Shown in pieces: positions 8,330 to 16,251 of a stretch of 26,940 nucleotides of DNA (within the stretch, counting starts at the first letter, position 1; each line of letters opens with the position of its first letter). Under the pieces are notes generated by a model. The model worked only from the letters and a program-made list of their open reading frames with translations, was not told the origin of the DNA and searched no databases. The stretch covers positions 1-26,940 of the forward strand of contig JAVXNW010000026.1 in assembly GCA_036645575.1 (NCBI GenBank), written 5' to 3'. Source of the DNA: JAVXNW01 sp036645575 (lineage in GTDB: Bacteria > Bacillota > Clostridia > Christensenellales > Aristaeellaceae). Position numbers and translations under genes: made by a program.

Positions 8330-8887
8330 ATGATTACCGCAGGTGACTTCAGGAAGGGCATTACCGTAGAATGGGACAACGGTGTCTGGACGATCGTGGA
8401 TTTCCAGCACGTCAAGCCGGGCAAGGGCGCCGCGTTTGTGCGCACCAAGATCAAGAACATCATGACCGGCGCGGTGCTCGAGCGCACCTTTAACCCCACC
8501 GACAAGATGCCCAAGGCGATTATCGAGACCAAAGAAATGCAGTACAGCTACGCCGACAACGGCATGTACCACTTCATGGATCTGGAGACCTATGACGACC
8601 TGATGCTGAACGAAGAAGAGTTTGAGGACGCGAAGCCCTTTGTCAAGGAAAACACCAACGTGACGATTCGCTTTTTCAAGGGCAAGCCCTTCTCTGTGGC
8701 AGCGCCCAACTTTGTAGATCTGGATGTCATTCACACCGAACCCGGATTTAAGGGTGACACCGCTTCTAATACGACCAAGCCCGCGACCGTCGAGACGGGG
8801 TATACCCTGCAAGTTCCGCTGTTCGTTGAGATCGGCGACAAGTTGCAGATTGATACGCGTACCGGCGAGTATCTCTCGCGAGCCTAA
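8330..8887 (+). CDS. efp: translation elongation factor P
   Basis: EF-P binds ribosomes stalled on polyproline and promotes peptide-bond formation. The 185-residue, three-domain protein has the N-terminal KOW-like domain with the loop KPGKGAAFVR; Lys32 is the position modified in many bacteria. The central and C-terminal OB folds end GDKLQIDTRTGEYLSRA, the conserved EF-P tail. The start is supported by TAGGAGG about 8 nt upstream. It lies 36 nt after the Xaa-Pro peptidase and 13 nt before an acidic zinc-ribbon protein, so it is probably co-transcribed. No known EF-P modification enzyme (EpmA, EarP, YmfI-like) is visible in the window. The proline-rich RsmB extension upstream would be a plausible EF-P client. 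Confidence 0.97.
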   Translation: MITAGDFRKGITVEWDNGVWTIVDFQHVKPGKGAAFVRTKIKNIMTGAVLERTFNPTDKMPKAIIETKEMQYSYADNGMYHFMDLETYDDLMLNEEEFEDAKPFVKENTNVTIRFFKGKPFSVAAPNFVDLDVIHTEPGFKGDTASNTTKPATVETGYTLQVPLFVEIGDKLQIDTRTGEYLSRA

Positions 8888-8900
8888 GGAGGATATGAAC

Positions 8901-9464
8901 ATGAACAGCTTGAGTGACAAGGTTTCCTATCTGCGCGGTCTGGCCGAAGGCATGAAACTGGACACCGACGAGAACGTCGGAAAGCTCTTAAGTCAGGTAA
9001 TCGACGTGCTGGGCGAGGTCGCCGATCGCATCGATACGCTAGAAGAGGGATACGAAGAACTGAGCGATTACGTCGAGTGCATCGACGATGATCTGGAGTC
9101 GCTCGAGGTGCGTGCCGACGAAGAAGACGATTTTGACGACGACGACGACGATGATGATTTTGACGATGACGACGACTTTGACGAGGACGCTGAGGACGTA
9201 TGCACGTGCGGACATGGCCATTCGTGCAAAGACGACGACGAGGATGACGACGACGAGGACGACGACGCGTTTGGCATGTACGCGGGTTGCCTGTGCTCCG
9301 AGTGCGGCGGCATGTTTTCCGTGGACGTCAACACCGACGAAGGCCAGCTCTTCATCTGCCCGCATTGCGGCAAGCGCGTGAAGGCGGTTGCGATGAACTG
9401 CCAGAACGTGCCGGTTGCGGATACGTTTGAAGAAGACGAGCCCAGCGGAAAAGACGACGAATAA
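8901..9464 (+). CDS. acidic zinc-ribbon protein, CD1247 N-terminal-domain-like
   Basis: No enzymatic function is recognised. Residues 1-70 (SDKVSYLRGLAEGMKL, then a helical heptad-like stretch) resemble the N-terminal domain of the clostridial CD1247 family, which I recall as occurring near efp; that link is from memory. Residues 73-99 and 111-123 are almost pure Asp/Glu. Between them is a Cys/His cluster, CTCGHGHSC (101-109). A C-terminal zinc ribbon uses Cys132 and Cys135 (CSEC) with Cys153 and Cys156 (CPHC). The start at 8901 was chosen because AAGGAGG (8886-8892) is 8 nt upstream, whereas ATG 8895 is only 2 nt away. It has 187 residues and is cytoplasmic. Possible roles are metal handling or binding to a basic partner. 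Confidence 0.8.
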   Translation: MNSLSDKVSYLRGLAEGMKLDTDENVGKLLSQVIDVLGEVADRIDTLEEGYEELSDYVECIDDDLESLEVRADEEDDFDDDDDDDDFDDDDDFDEDAEDVCTCGHGHSCKDDDEDDDDEDDDAFGMYAGCLCSECGGMFSVDVNTDEGQLFICPHCGKRVKAVAMNCQNVPVADTFEEDEPSGKDDE

Positions 9465-9487
9465 GCATCGATGGGGAGCGTGACAAT

Positions 9488-9838
9488 ATGGGCAAGGGCG
9501 GCGGATTTCCCGGCATGATGGGCGGGCAAGGCAATTTGCAGCAGCTCGCGCGTCAGGCCCAGAAACTGCAGCAGAACATGGAAAAGCTGCAGGCGGAACT
9601 GGATGAGCGCGCGTTTGAGGCGACCTCGGGCGGCGGCATGGTGACGGTCAAGGTGAGCGGCAAAAAGGAACTGCTGTCGCTTTCGATCAAGCCCGAAGCG
9701 GTCGATCCGGAAGATGTCGAAATGCTCGAAGATATGGTCATGGCGGCGGTCAATGAGGCGCTCAAGACGGCGGCCGATACGGTCGAGCGTGAGATGAGCA
9801 AGATGACCGGCGGCATGAATATGCCCGGCCTGTTCTAA
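9488..9838 (+). CDS. ybaB: YbaB/EbfC family nucleoid-associated protein
   Basis: Small dimeric DNA-binding protein of 116 residues. A Gly/Met-rich N-terminus (MGKGGGFPGM) precedes a long helix (QQLARQAQKLQQNMEKLQAE) and the conserved core with GGGMVTVKVSGKKE and IKPEAVDPEDVEMLEDMV. A GGGGAG ribosome binding site lies 9 nt before the ATG. Its stop codon shares one base with the recR start, so the two are coupled, as in most bacteria. The usual upstream partner dnaX is absent here; an efp block takes that place. It likely acts with RecR in nucleoid organisation or recombination. Confidence 0.95.
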   Translation: MGKGGGFPGMMGGQGNLQQLARQAQKLQQNMEKLQAELDERAFEATSGGGMVTVKVSGKKELLSLSIKPEAVDPEDVEMLEDMVMAAVNEALKTAADTVEREMSKMTGGMNMPGLF

Positions 9839-10437
9839 TGAATGCCGGTGTTGAACCAATCCTAAAGTTGACCAATCAGCTGTCCAAGCTGCCCGGGATT
9901 GGGCAAAAGACGGCGCAGCGATTGGCCTATCATATCATTTCCCTGCCGGAAGAGCAGGTGCGCGAGCTGGCCGTGGCCATTTTCAACGGCAAAAAGCAGG
10001 TGCATTTCTGCCCGATCTGCGGGAACTATACCGACAAAGATCCTTGCGCGCTGTGTTCCGACACGGCGCGCGACCAGTCCATCCTGTGCGTCGTGCGCGA
10101 TCCGCGCGACGTGGCGGCGATGGAGCGGATGCGCGACTTTGACGGATTTTACCATGTGCTGCACGGCGTCATTTCCCCGATGGACGGCATTGGCCCCGAC
10201 GACATCCGCATTCGCGAACTGCTGGCCAGACTGGCCTCGGGCGTTGTGAAGGAAGTCGTGCTGGCGACCAACCCCGACATCGAGGGCGAGGCGACGGCGG
10301 CCTACATTGCGCGCATGATCAAACCACTGGGCGTCAAGGTGACGCGCATTGCCCACGGCGTACCGGTCGGCGGCGAGCTCGAGTACACCGACGAGGTGAC
10401 GCTGATGAAGGCATACGAGGGCAGGAGGGAGATTTGA
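9838..10437 (+). CDS. recR: recombination mediator protein RecR
   Basis: RecR helps RecO load RecA at single-strand gaps. The 199-residue protein has the N-terminal helix-hairpin-helix (LPGIGQKTAQRLAYHI), a zinc finger with Cys58, Cys61, Cys70 and Cys73 (CPICGNYTDKDPCALC), and a Toprim domain beginning ILCVVRDPRDVAAMER with the conserved HVLHGVISPMDGIGPDDI segment and ATNPDIEGEATA. All are intact. Its ATG overlaps the ybaB stop by one base, and trxB starts 1 nt after its stop. The start needs no separate ribosome binding site if translation is coupled. Confidence 0.97.
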   Translation: MNAGVEPILKLTNQLSKLPGIGQKTAQRLAYHIISLPEEQVRELAVAIFNGKKQVHFCPICGNYTDKDPCALCSDTARDQSILCVVRDPRDVAAMERMRDFDGFYHVLHGVISPMDGIGPDDIRIRELLARLASGVVKEVVLATNPDIEGEATAAYIARMIKPLGVKVTRIAHGVPVGGELEYTDEVTLMKAYEGRREI

Positions 10438-10438
10438 C

Positions 10439-11344
10439 GTGACCGACGTAATCATCTTGGGCGGCGGACCCGCAGGGCTGACCGCAGGTCTGTATGCGGC
10501 GCGCGCCGGGCTTTCCGCGATCCTCTTTGAGGGCGAGCTTGTGGGCGGTCAGGCATCGACGACCGACAAGCTGGAAAACTACCCCGGATTTCCGGACGGC
10601 GTGGGCGGGCCGGAATTGATGATGGCCTTTGAGGCGCAGGCGACAAGGCTGGGCCTTCAGGTCAAATACGAAACGGTCACGCAGGTCGATCTCAAGGCCA
10701 AGACGGTTCATACGCGCAAAGGCGTCTACGCGGCGCGCGCGCTGATCCTGGCCACCGGCGCCAAGCGCAAGAAGCTGGGCGTGCCGGGCGAGGACGCGCT
10801 CACCGGTCGCGGCATATCCTATTGCGCCACCTGCGACGGCGCGCTCTACAGGGGCAAGCAGGTGTGCGTGGTGGGCGGCGGCGCGACGGCGCTGGAAGAC
10901 GCGGCGTACTTAAGCGGCCTTTGCGAGAAGGTGACGCTCATTCACCGGCGCGATACGCTGCGGGCGGATGGCAAGATGATCGAGCGCGTGAAGGCCAATC
11001 CCAAGGTGAATTTTTGCTGGGATTCGGTGGTGAGCGGGCTAAAAAAGACCGATTCCGGTATTATGCTGACGCTTCGATCGACCAAAACAGACCAGAGTAC
11101 CGAAATTGAATGCGCGGCCTGTTTTGTCGCGATTGGCACGGAGCCGGTGACGGCGATCTATCGCGGGCAGGTGGAGATGGACGAGGCGGGCTATGTGCGG
11201 GCGGGCGAGGACACGAAGAGCGGCGAGCCGGGCGTGTTTGCGGCGGGCGACTTGCGCACAAAGCAGCTTCGCCAGATCATCACGGCCGCGTCCGATGGCG
11301 CGGTGGCGGTATCTTCGCTCCTTGCGTACCTGAGTGGTCATTAG
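10439..11344 (+). CDS. trxB: thioredoxin-disulfide reductase
   Basis: FAD-dependent enzyme that reduces thioredoxin with NADPH. The FAD-binding GGGPAGLTAG lies at 8-17, the redox-active CATC at 129-132, the NAD(P) loop VVGGGATALEDAA at about 144-156 and HRRDTLRA at 169-176, where the two arginines suggest NADPH. The C-terminal FAD motif is GVFAAGD (265-271). Length, 301 residues, is normal for the low-molecular-weight type. The start is GTG, supported by AGGAGGG 9 nt upstream inside the recR end. No thioredoxin gene is adjacent. It ends the peptidase-efp-ybaB-recR operon; a hairpin follows. Confidence 0.95.
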   Translation: MTDVIILGGGPAGLTAGLYAARAGLSAILFEGELVGGQASTTDKLENYPGFPDGVGGPELMMAFEAQATRLGLQVKYETVTQVDLKAKTVHTRKGVYAARALILATGAKRKKLGVPGEDALTGRGISYCATCDGALYRGKQVCVVGGGATALEDAAYLSGLCEKVTLIHRRDTLRADGKMIERVKANPKVNFCWDSVVSGLKKTDSGIMLTLRSTKTDQSTEIECAACFVAIGTEPVTAIYRGQVEMDEAGYVRAGEDTKSGEPGVFAAGDLRTKQLRQIITAASDGAVAVSSLLAYLSGH

Positions 11345-11374
11345 GCCGACGTGCGAAAGTGGCGCGATTGCCGA

Positions 11375-11406
11375 GGGCAGCCTGCCTTTTTATGGGCAGA
11401 CTGCCC
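11375..11406 (+). other. stem-loop between trxB and the ABC exporter gene
   Basis: GGGCAGCCTGCC (11375-11386) pairs with GGCAGACTGCCC (11395-11406) with one mismatch around an 8-nt loop (TTTTTATG). No U-tract follows, so it is not a standard intrinsic terminator. It could stabilise the trxB mRNA end or slow read-through into the exporter gene 30 nt later. Confidence 0.6.
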
Positions 11407-11435
11407 TTGCGGTGCGCGGGTAAAAAGGGGTACAT

Positions 11436-13202
11436 ATGCAAAAACAGGCAAAAAAGCGGCCCATTATGCAGACATTTCGGTTGACACGGCGATTCTTACC
11501 CTATTTTAGGCCCTATCTGCCGGTTTTATCGGCCGATCTGCTTTGTGCCGCGGCGACGTGCGTGTGTGAATTGGTGCTGCCGCTGATCGTTCGGTATTTG
11601 ACCGATACGGGCGCGCAGAACATGGCGGAATTGACGGTCGGGCGCATTTTGACGGTGGGCGCAATCTACCTGCTGCTTCGGATACTCGACACGGCGGCCT
11701 CCTTTTACCAGACCAATCGCGGGCACGTCATGGGCGCGCACATAGAAACCGACCTTCGTCGGGATTTGTTTGAACACCTTCAGGCGCTCAGCAATTCCTT
11801 CTATGACGACGCCAAGGTCGGGCAATTGATGTCGCGCATCACGACCGATTTGAACGACGTGACCGAATTTGCCCATCACTTTCCAGAGGAGATATTCATC
11901 GCGATCATCAAGATCGGGGTGTCTTTTGCGATCCTGCTTGCGACAAACGTACCCCTCACGCTGATCATCTACGCGATGCTGCCGGTGATGCTGTTTTGCG
12001 CCACGCGCATGAACACGCAGATGCGAAAGAGCTTCATGGATTCGCGCCACCAACTGGGCGAACTCAACGCGCAGGTGGAGGACAGCCTGCTGGGCATTCG
12101 CGTGGTGAAGGCGTTTGCGGGCGAGTCGCTCGAGCAGGAAAAATTCGACGTGAGCTCCAAGGGCTTTTTGAAGATCAAGCATAACATGTACCTGTGGCTT
12201 GCCCGGTTTCATGCGACGACCCGGCTGTTTGACGGGGTGATGTACGTGCTGGTGCTGGTTGCGGGCGGGCTGTTTATGCGCGCGGGCGCGGTGTCGCCGG
12301 CGGATCTGGTGGCGTATCTCTTGTACGTCAACATGTTGATGGCGTCGGTCAGGCGGATGGTTGAATTTACCGAGCAGTTCCAGCGCGGCATTACGGGAAT
12401 CGAGCGGTTTGCGCAGATCATGGACGAGCCCATTGAGATCAGGGACGCGCCGGACGCGACGCCCATTGCGCAGGTGTCCGGGGACATCCGCTTTGACCAG
12501 GTGAGCTTTTCCTACAAGGGCGCGGGGGAAGACGTATTGACGGACATCAACCTGCACGTGTTGCCCGGCCAGTCCATTGCGCTGGTGGGGCCGTCGGGCG
12601 GCGGAAAGACCACGCTTTGCAGCCTGATTCCTCGGTTTTACGAGGTGACGGGCGGGCGCATATTGCTGGACGGGCGCGACATTCGCGGCATCACGGTCAA
12701 GTCGCTGCGCGAGCAGATCGGCATTGTTCAGCAGGAGGCGTACCTGTTTTCGGGGAGTCTGGCCGACAACATCGAGTACGGGCGGCCGGGCGCGTCGCGC
12801 GCGGAGGTCATGCGCGCGGCGCAACTGGCGGGCGCGAGCGAGTTTATCGAAAAGCTTCCGGCGGGATATGACACGAGCGTAGGCGAGCGCGGGGTGAAGC
12901 TGTCCGGCGGGCAAAAGCAGCGGGTGGCCATTGCGCGGGTGTTCCTCAAAAATCCGCCGGTGCTCATATTGGATGAGGCGACGAGCGCGCTGGACAACGA
13001 GAGCGAGCGGCTTGTGCAGCGTTCCCTTGACGCGCTGATGAAGGGGCGCACGGTGTTCACCATTGCGCACCGCTTAACCACGATCCGAAACGCGCATTGC
13101 ATTCTGGTGCTCACCGACCGCGGGATTGAGGAAGCGGGCACCCACGAGGAATTGATGAAAAAAGAGGGAATTTATCGCTCGCTTCAGCGCACTTACGAGT
13201 GA
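11436..13202 (+). CDS. half-size ABC exporter (membrane domain fused to ATPase)
   Basis: MsbA/BmrA/LmrA-type transporter that would act as a homodimer exporting lipid-linked or hydrophobic substrates. The N-terminal half has about six membrane helices (about 28-56, 70-90, 150-190 and 265-310). The nucleotide-binding domain (about 350-588) has Walker A GPSGGGKT (385-392), Q-loop Gln433, signature LSGGQ (489-493), Walker B VLILDE (509-514), D-loop SALD and switch His545. At 588 residues and with all motifs intact it should be active. AAGGGG lies 5 nt before ATG 11436; an in-frame ATG at 11466 is less well served. No regulator or partner half-transporter is adjacent, and the substrate cannot be told from sequence. 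Confidence 0.92.
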   Translation: MQKQAKKRPIMQTFRLTRRFLPYFRPYLPVLSADLLCAAATCVCELVLPLIVRYLTDTGAQNMAELTVGRILTVGAIYLLLRILDTAASFYQTNRGHVMGAHIETDLRRDLFEHLQALSNSFYDDAKVGQLMSRITTDLNDVTEFAHHFPEEIFIAIIKIGVSFAILLATNVPLTLIIYAMLPVMLFCATRMNTQMRKSFMDSRHQLGELNAQVEDSLLGIRVVKAFAGESLEQEKFDVSSKGFLKIKHNMYLWLARFHATTRLFDGVMYVLVLVAGGLFMRAGAVSPADLVAYLLYVNMLMASVRRMVEFTEQFQRGITGIERFAQIMDEPIEIRDAPDATPIAQVSGDIRFDQVSFSYKGAGEDVLTDINLHVLPGQSIALVGPSGGGKTTLCSLIPRFYEVTGGRILLDGRDIRGITVKSLREQIGIVQQEAYLFSGSLADNIEYGRPGASRAEVMRAAQLAGASEFIEKLPAGYDTSVGERGVKLSGGQKQRVAIARVFLKNPPVLILDEATSALDNESERLVQRSLDALMKGRTVFTIAHRLTTIRNAHCILVLTDRGIEEAGTHEELMKKEGIYRSLQRTYE

Positions 13203-13258
13203 AAGATGCCCTGAGAAGGACAATGCGTGACGTTTCATGTAAATTTGCGGCAGGAACG

Positions 13259-13287
13259 TTGTGCTAATTGAATCGGTATGCTACAAT
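13259..13287 (+). promoter_or_regulatory. predicted promoter of the acyltransferase/glycosyltransferase/PHP operon
   Basis: TTGTGC at 13259-13264 and TACAAT at 13282-13287 are separated by 17 nt, with an extended TGC just before the -10. The acyltransferase GTG lies 37 nt downstream behind AAAGGAAGG. The -35 is weak, so the extended -10 is the main evidence. Confidence 0.6.
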
Positions 13288-13324
13288 TAGTCGACGCTCG
13301 ACAGAGAAAGGAAGGCGGCCAGTC

Positions 13325-13888
13325 GTGTTTGAACGGTTCTTGCATACGCTGCCATCGGTTATCGGGCAGATTCTCTACGCGTTGTTTATCTTTGTCGTCA
13401 TCGGGTCGATGGCTTTTCCGTTCGGACAGATGCTGCCGCGCCGCAATTTCGATTACCGCGCGTTTCCCTTTGCGCCGTTCAAGTTTGAAAAGGGCGGGAT
13501 GATCTACACAAAGCTGCGCATTCAGTTTTGGAAAGACAAGGTGCCCGACATGAGTCAGCATGTGAAGAGCGCCTTTCGCAAGAAGATCACGGTGTTCAGG
13601 AGCACCGATTATCTGGATATTCTGATCCGGGAGACCTGCGTTGCGGAATTTGTCCATTTTGCGCTGATCTTGGTCAGCCCTGTGTTCATGGTGCTGATGG
13701 ATGAAAACGTGGGATGGATTGCCACGATCTTGTTTATGATCGGCAATATTCCCTTTGTCCTGATCCAGCGCTACAACAGGCCGCGCCTGGTAAAGCTGAT
13801 GGAGATGCAGGAACGAGCCGAGGAACTTCAGAAAAGGCGCGAGGCCGGACAAAAGGTCGCGCGGGCGTCGCAAGCAAAAGAAAATTGA
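13325..13888 (+). CDS. CrtO-like (glycosyl-4,4'-diaponeurosporenoate acyltransferase family) membrane protein
   Basis: Small membrane protein of 187 residues. One hydrophobic segment lies near the N-terminus (about 10-33) and a hairpin of two at about 108-146. The middle and end match my recollection of the CrtO acyltransferase family: an FPF..F..EK motif (47-56), YTKLRIQFWKDKVPD (61-75), the ETC..E segment (103-108) and the strongly conserved QRYNRPRL (148-155). In staphylococci CrtO adds a fatty acid to a glycosylated carotenoid. No carotenoid genes are present here, so the acceptor is more likely another glycolipid (inference). The start is GTG 13325, chosen because AAAGGAAGG lies 8 nt upstream. 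The charged tail after 160 may be a cytoplasmic coil. The glycosyltransferase gene follows after 10 nt. Confidence 0.75.
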   Translation: MFERFLHTLPSVIGQILYALFIFVVIGSMAFPFGQMLPRRNFDYRAFPFAPFKFEKGGMIYTKLRIQFWKDKVPDMSQHVKSAFRKKITVFRSTDYLDILIRETCVAEFVHFALILVSPVFMVLMDENVGWIATILFMIGNIPFVLIQRYNRPRLVKLMEMQERAEELQKRREAGQKVARASQAKEN

Positions 13889-13898
13889 GGTAATGTCA

Positions 13899-15176
13899 AT
13901 GAGTTGGGTAATTCTCCTAATGAGCACGGTGTGCACGCTGTATTTTATATACTTCCTGTATATTATCGTCCGGGGCGCCATCCACAAGGGCACGCCGATC
14001 CCCGAGGTCGCGCCCTGCAAGCGCATTGCGGCGGTGATTCCTGCGCGCAATGAGGCGCTGGTGATTCCCAATCTGATCGACAGCCTGCTCAAGCAGAACT
14101 ATCCGCGCGCGTTGTACGACGTATATGTGGTGCCCAACGGTTGCAGCGACACGACGGCCGAGGCGGCGCAGGCGGCGGGCGCAAAGGTGATTACCTGCGC
14201 GCAGCCGGTTCACTCCAAGGGCGAGGTACTCAAATACACCTTTGAAAAATTGATGAAAGCCCCGGAAAAGTACGACGGATTTGTGGTCTTTGACGCGGAC
14301 AACATTGCGGACGCCAACTTCTTGCAGGCGGTGAACAACACGCTTTGCGCGGGGTATCAGGCGGGGCAGGGCTATCGCGACAGCAAAAACCCCAACGACA
14401 GCTGGGTGGCGGGCTGCATGTCCATCTTCTTCTGGTTCATGAACCGGCTGTACAACCGGCCGCGCGCCGCCATCGGCATGTCGGCCCCGTTTAACGGAAC
14501 CGGCATACTCCTTGGCCGCGAGCTGATCGCCAAGATCGGCTACAACACCACGTCGCTCACGGAAGACCTCGAGATGACGGCGCAATGTACGCTGGCAGAT
14601 GAGAAGATCGCATGGATGCCCGACGCGATCACCTATGACGAGCAGCCGGTCAATCTAAAGGACTCGTTTATTCAGCGCCGGCGCTGGGCTGCCGGCATGC
14701 GCCAGTGCTGCTTTCGATACGCGCCCGAGCTTTTGAAAAAAGCCATCAAAGAGAAAAATAAGATCTGTATCGATCTGGTGATCCAGTTTTCCGGCTGGCT
14801 TGTGCAGCTGATCGGCCTGATTCCGGGCATTTTGACGACGATCATGCTGGCGATGCAGATTGCCGAGCATACGGACGCCGGGGTACACGCCGCGATCGCG
14901 GTGCTTGCGTGGGGCGCGCTCTCCTGCGTGTTGACGGGCGCGGTGCTTGTCGTCGTGATCTGCGGGCTGGAAGGGAAACTTACGCGCGAACGACTGACCG
15001 AAGTGTGCTCGATGGGCTTGTTTATCCTGCTTAGCCTGATCCCAAATACCTTGGGATCGGTGGCGCGCTCGCCCAAGTGGGTGTCGATACCGCACGTGAA
15101 GAGCGTCAACATCGACGCCTACGAGGAAAAACCGCAGCCCCTACCTTTTGAGCCAAAGGAGACGGAATCACTGTGA
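13899..15176 (+). CDS. GT2 family membrane glycosyltransferase (processive, QxxRW type)
   Basis: An N-terminal membrane helix (about 3-26) is followed by a cytoplasmic GT-A domain. AAVIPARNEA (44-53) binds nucleotide, VVFDADN has the metal-binding DAD (132-134), SLTEDLEMT holds the catalytic TED (221-223), and QRRRW (259-263) is the QxxRW acceptor motif of cellulose/hyaluronan/poly-GlcNAc synthase-like enzymes. Two to three C-terminal helices follow (about 292-323, 330-356 and 366-385). It has 425 residues. ATG 13899 was preferred over 13893 because GAGG is then 8 nt upstream. It sits between a CrtO-like acyltransferase and a PHP phosphoesterase, and its stop overlaps the next start by 4 nt. 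That context suggests a glycolipid or short surface glycan. Donor and acceptor are unknown. Confidence 0.85.
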   Translation: MSWVILLMSTVCTLYFIYFLYIIVRGAIHKGTPIPEVAPCKRIAAVIPARNEALVIPNLIDSLLKQNYPRALYDVYVVPNGCSDTTAEAAQAAGAKVITCAQPVHSKGEVLKYTFEKLMKAPEKYDGFVVFDADNIADANFLQAVNNTLCAGYQAGQGYRDSKNPNDSWVAGCMSIFFWFMNRLYNRPRAAIGMSAPFNGTGILLGRELIAKIGYNTTSLTEDLEMTAQCTLADEKIAWMPDAITYDEQPVNLKDSFIQRRRWAAGMRQCCFRYAPELLKKAIKEKNKICIDLVIQFSGWLVQLIGLIPGILTTIMLAMQIAEHTDAGVHAAIAVLAWGALSCVLTGAVLVVVICGLEGKLTRERLTEVCSMGLFILLSLIPNTLGSVARSPKWVSIPHVKSVNIDAYEEKPQPLPFEPKETESL

Positions 15177-16057
15177 AGCTGTTTGACGAAGCCCTGCCCT
15201 TTTTTAAGGGGAATCTGCACACGCACACGACGAGAAGCGATGGGAAGATGAGCCCGGAAGATGTGATGGCGCTTTACCGCGCGCACGGCTACGACTTTCT
15301 GGCGCTGACCGACCATTGGCACGTGGGGCAAGCGGGTATTTTCGAAGGGTTGCTGCTACTTGCGGGGATCGAGCTGGACGTGATGATGGAAACGCAGGCC
15401 GTGCACGTGGTGGGGCTTGGCGTGGGCGCACAGCTGCTTGAATCTGTCAAGCGGGGAGACGACGCGCAGACCATGATCGACGGCATCAGGGGCTGTGGCG
15501 GGCGCGCCATACTGTGTCATCCCGCGTGGTCGCTCAACACGCCGCAGGCCATGTGCGCGCTAAGCGGGATCACCGCGACCGAAATCTACAACAGCTTTTC
15601 CGGCATCCCGTGGAACGCGGATCGGGCGGACAGCTCGGTGCAGGTGGATATGGCGCTGACGCACGGCATGAAGACGCGCTTGGTGGCAAGCGACGACGCG
15701 CATTTTTATACCGGCGAGGCGTGCAAGTCCTTCATTCGCTTGCAGGCGCGCGAACTTACGCAAGAGGCGATTTTAGCGGGACTGGACGCGGGCAAGTTCT
15801 ACGCAAGCCAAGGCCCCGATTTTGTCCAACTGTCGGTTGAGGACGGGGCGCTGACCGTCACGTGCAGCCCGGTTGAGCACATCACGTTTTATTCCAACCT
15901 GGTCTGGTCCCACAACCGCTGCCGGTCGGGACACGACCAGACGACGGCGACCTACCCATTGCGCCTAGACAAGGGCGAAACGTGGGTGCGGGTGGAGCTG
16001 ATCGACCGCTTTGGCCGTCGCGCTTGGTCCAGCCCGATCTACTTAAGCGCGATCTGA
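15173..16057 (+). CDS. PHP domain metal-dependent phosphoesterase
   Basis: Polymerase-and-histidinol-phosphatase fold hydrolase. Metal-binding residues are visible in NLHTHTTRSDG (His16, His18, Asp23), LTDHWH (His48), Glu67, ILCHPAW (His116) and ASDDAHFY (Asp174/Asp175, His177). After about residue 220 a small beta-rich domain follows (about 225-292, with WVRVELIDRFGRRAWSSPIYL), as in several stand-alone PHP proteins. There is no signal peptide, so it should be cytoplasmic. The GTG start overlaps the glycosyltransferase stop (GTGA) and has AAAGGAG 11 nt upstream. Being translationally coupled to a glycosyltransferase, it may dephosphorylate a sugar- or lipid-phosphate intermediate; this is inference. 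Length, 294 residues, is ordinary. Confidence 0.85.
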   Translation: MKLFDEALPFFKGNLHTHTTRSDGKMSPEDVMALYRAHGYDFLALTDHWHVGQAGIFEGLLLLAGIELDVMMETQAVHVVGLGVGAQLLESVKRGDDAQTMIDGIRGCGGRAILCHPAWSLNTPQAMCALSGITATEIYNSFSGIPWNADRADSSVQVDMALTHGMKTRLVASDDAHFYTGEACKSFIRLQARELTQEAILAGLDAGKFYASQGPDFVQLSVEDGALTVTCSPVEHITFYSNLVWSHNRCRSGHDQTTATYPLRLDKGETWVRVELIDRFGRRAWSSPIYLSAI

Positions 16058-16164
16058 TCGGCATTTGGATTTGGCGCTCAATCAAATCGATTGGGAAATA
16101 TCCGCGCATAGGGGCGCGCCCGTTGGGGCGATGCGGTGGGAGTTTGGTCCATGCTGCGATTGGC

Positions 16165-16190
16165 GGCAAGGCCGGACTGCCACTTTTTTT
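16165..16190 (+). terminator. weak candidate terminator after the PHP gene
   Basis: A short GGCA/TGCC stem (16165-16168 and 16178-16181) is followed by A-C and seven T (16184-16190). The T-tract is good but the stem is only 4 bp. The rest of the 16058-16193 gap shows nothing else that I recognise. Confidence 0.3.
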
Positions 16191-16193
16191 CGA

Positions 16194-16222
16194 TTGACAA
16201 GTTTGTCAAAATAAACTATAAT
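16194..16222 (+). promoter_or_regulatory. consensus promoter of the TetR gene with overlapping palindromic operator
   Basis: TTGACA (16194-16199) and TATAAT (16217-16222) are perfect consensus boxes with 17-nt spacing. The -35 lies inside a perfect 16-bp palindrome, TTGACAA-GT-TTGTCAA (16194-16209), well placed for a repressor to exclude RNA polymerase. Autoregulation by the TetR protein encoded just downstream is the simplest reading. Confidence 0.85.
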
Positions 16223-16251
16223 GACGATGAAAACAGACCAGAATGCTTGCA

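Noticed and set aside
9068..9859. Ser-rich 263-residue minus-strand frame
   Set aside because: The serine runs are the antisense reading of the Asp codons of the acidic protein, so it is a shadow.
11526..13070. 514-residue minus-strand frame opposite the ABC exporter
   Set aside because: It lies entirely antisense to a gene with all ABC motifs intact and has shadow-type composition.
13203..13258. Possible stem ACGTTTC/GGAACGT between the exporter and acyltransferase genes
   Set aside because: Short stem with a G-U pair and a loop of about 20 nt; no T-tract, so not supportable as a terminator.
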